DNA of 5,760 bases from CAYVLI01 sp964452105 [NCBI: uncultured Nitrospinota bacterium] (GTDB lineage: Bacteria > JAUXIQ01), in the NCBI GenBank assembly GCA_964452105.1, contig CAYVLI010000181.1:1-5760 (forward strand). The letters run 5' to 3'. The translations under genes and the position numbers were made by a program. The notes beneath the pieces were generated by a model. The model was not told the origin of the DNA. It did no database searches and saw only the letters and a program-made list of their open reading frames with translations. Of this stretch, positions 5,269-5,760 are shown one piece after another. Within the stretch, counting starts at the first letter, position 1. Each line of letters opens with the position of its first letter.

Positions 5269-5760
5269 TTAACCCTCCTTGAGGATATCTCTGGCTATTA
5301 CGAGTTTCTGAATCTCCGAAGTGCCGTCAACGATGCGCAGCAAGCGAGCGTCGCGATAAATACGCTCTATGGGCAGCTCCTTCATGTAGCCCATCCCGCC
5401 GTGTATCTGAAGGGCCTTGTCCGCGCAGCGGCAGACCATTTCCGAGGCGAAGAGTTTGAACATGGCCGCTTCCCTGGTGATCCTCTCTCCCTGGTCGTAG
5501 CGCCAGGCGGCGTTGTAGAGCATCATCTTCGCGGCGTATATTTCGGTGGCCATATCGGCTATCATCCATTGAATGGCCTGAAACTCTGCAATAGGTTTCC
5601 CGAACTGGACGCGTACCTTGGCGTAGTCGCGGGACATCTCCAGGCATCTTTCCGCCATTCCCACGGCTCCGGCCAGCACTGTCAGCCTGGTCTCATCCAG
5701 CGTGCACATGGCCACCTTGAAACCGTCTCCAAGCTGCCCTACCATATTTGTTGCGGGCAC
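5269..5760 (-). CDS. Acyl-CoA dehydrogenase, C-terminal part (5' end beyond the window)
   Basis: The visible 163 residues are roughly the last 40% of a protein that is usually about 380 residues; the frame is open through the window edge, where a GTG codon is internal, not the start. The FAD enzyme oxidises an acyl-CoA at the alpha-beta bond and hands electrons to ETF. Visible landmarks, numbered from the edge, are VGQLGDGFKVAM (7-18), RVQFGKPIAEFQAIQ (50-64) and QIHGGMGYMKELPIERIYRDAR (118-139). RIVDGTSEIQKLVIAR follows at 142-157. These form the C-terminal helical-bundle domain and the family signature. The usual YEGTSE catalytic Glu of short/medium-chain and glutaryl-CoA enzymes is here Asp145 (VDGTSE). 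The alternative helix-G Glu position of isovaleryl- and long-chain enzymes appears to hold Thr24, with Glu23 adjacent. Substrate is unknown. The ETF genes follow after 171 bases, fitting a donor-acceptor set. Confidence 0.93.
   Translation of the reverse strand: MPATNMVGQLGDGFKVAMCTLDETRLTVLAGAVGMAERCLEMSRDYAKVRVQFGKPIAEFQAIQWMIADMATEIYAAKMMLYNAAWRYDQGERITREAAMFKLFASEMVCRCADKALQIHGGMGYMKELPIERIYRDARLLRIVDGTSEIQKLVIARDILKEG

Overview
The window looks like a chromosomal piece of an anaerobic, fatty- or aromatic-acid-oxidising bacterium, most probably a Desulfobacterota (former Deltaproteobacteria) relative. This rests on three things: tandem DUF507 genes, a PilP-type pilus-assembly domain, and an acyl-CoA dehydrogenase gene directly upstream of etfB-etfA. 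The taxonomic call is inference. No rRNA, tRNA, mobile element, CRISPR array or phage gene is visible.

Left part (1-1647, + strand): a textbook sigma-70 promoter (TTGACA, 18-bp spacer, TATAAT, 25-54) precedes three tightly packed genes. Two are small paralogous DUF507 proteins (107-388 and 449-724). The third is an exported two-domain rhodanese-type sulfurtransferase (736-1647) that starts with TTG. The gaps are 60 and 11 bases, each gene has its own Shine-Dalgarno, and they probably form one operon.

Middle (1748-2917, - strand): a convergent gene encodes an exported protein with a PilP-like domain and an unrecognised beta-rich C-terminal half with a charged tail. It stands alone, without pilM/N/O/Q. 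Upstream of it is a 322-base gene-free stretch (2918-3239) with an AT-rich likely promoter zone, a purine/pyrimidine-skewed patch and two stem-loops.

Right part (3240-5760, - strand): genes for acyl-CoA oxidation in transcription order. An acyl-CoA dehydrogenase is cut by the window edge, so only its C-terminal 164 codons including stop are present. It is followed by etfB (4300-5097) and etfA (3240-4241), which form the electron-transferring flavoprotein that takes electrons from acyl-CoA dehydrogenases. A candidate promoter lies between the dehydrogenase and etfB, a strong hairpin sits between etfB and etfA, and two more hairpins follow the etfA stop.

The best leads are the acyl-CoA dehydrogenase with Asp where the family's C-terminal catalytic Glu normally sits, and the orphan extended PilP-like protein. 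I found no clear evidence of a wholly new multi-gene system; most of the window is recognisable core metabolism plus poorly characterised small genes.
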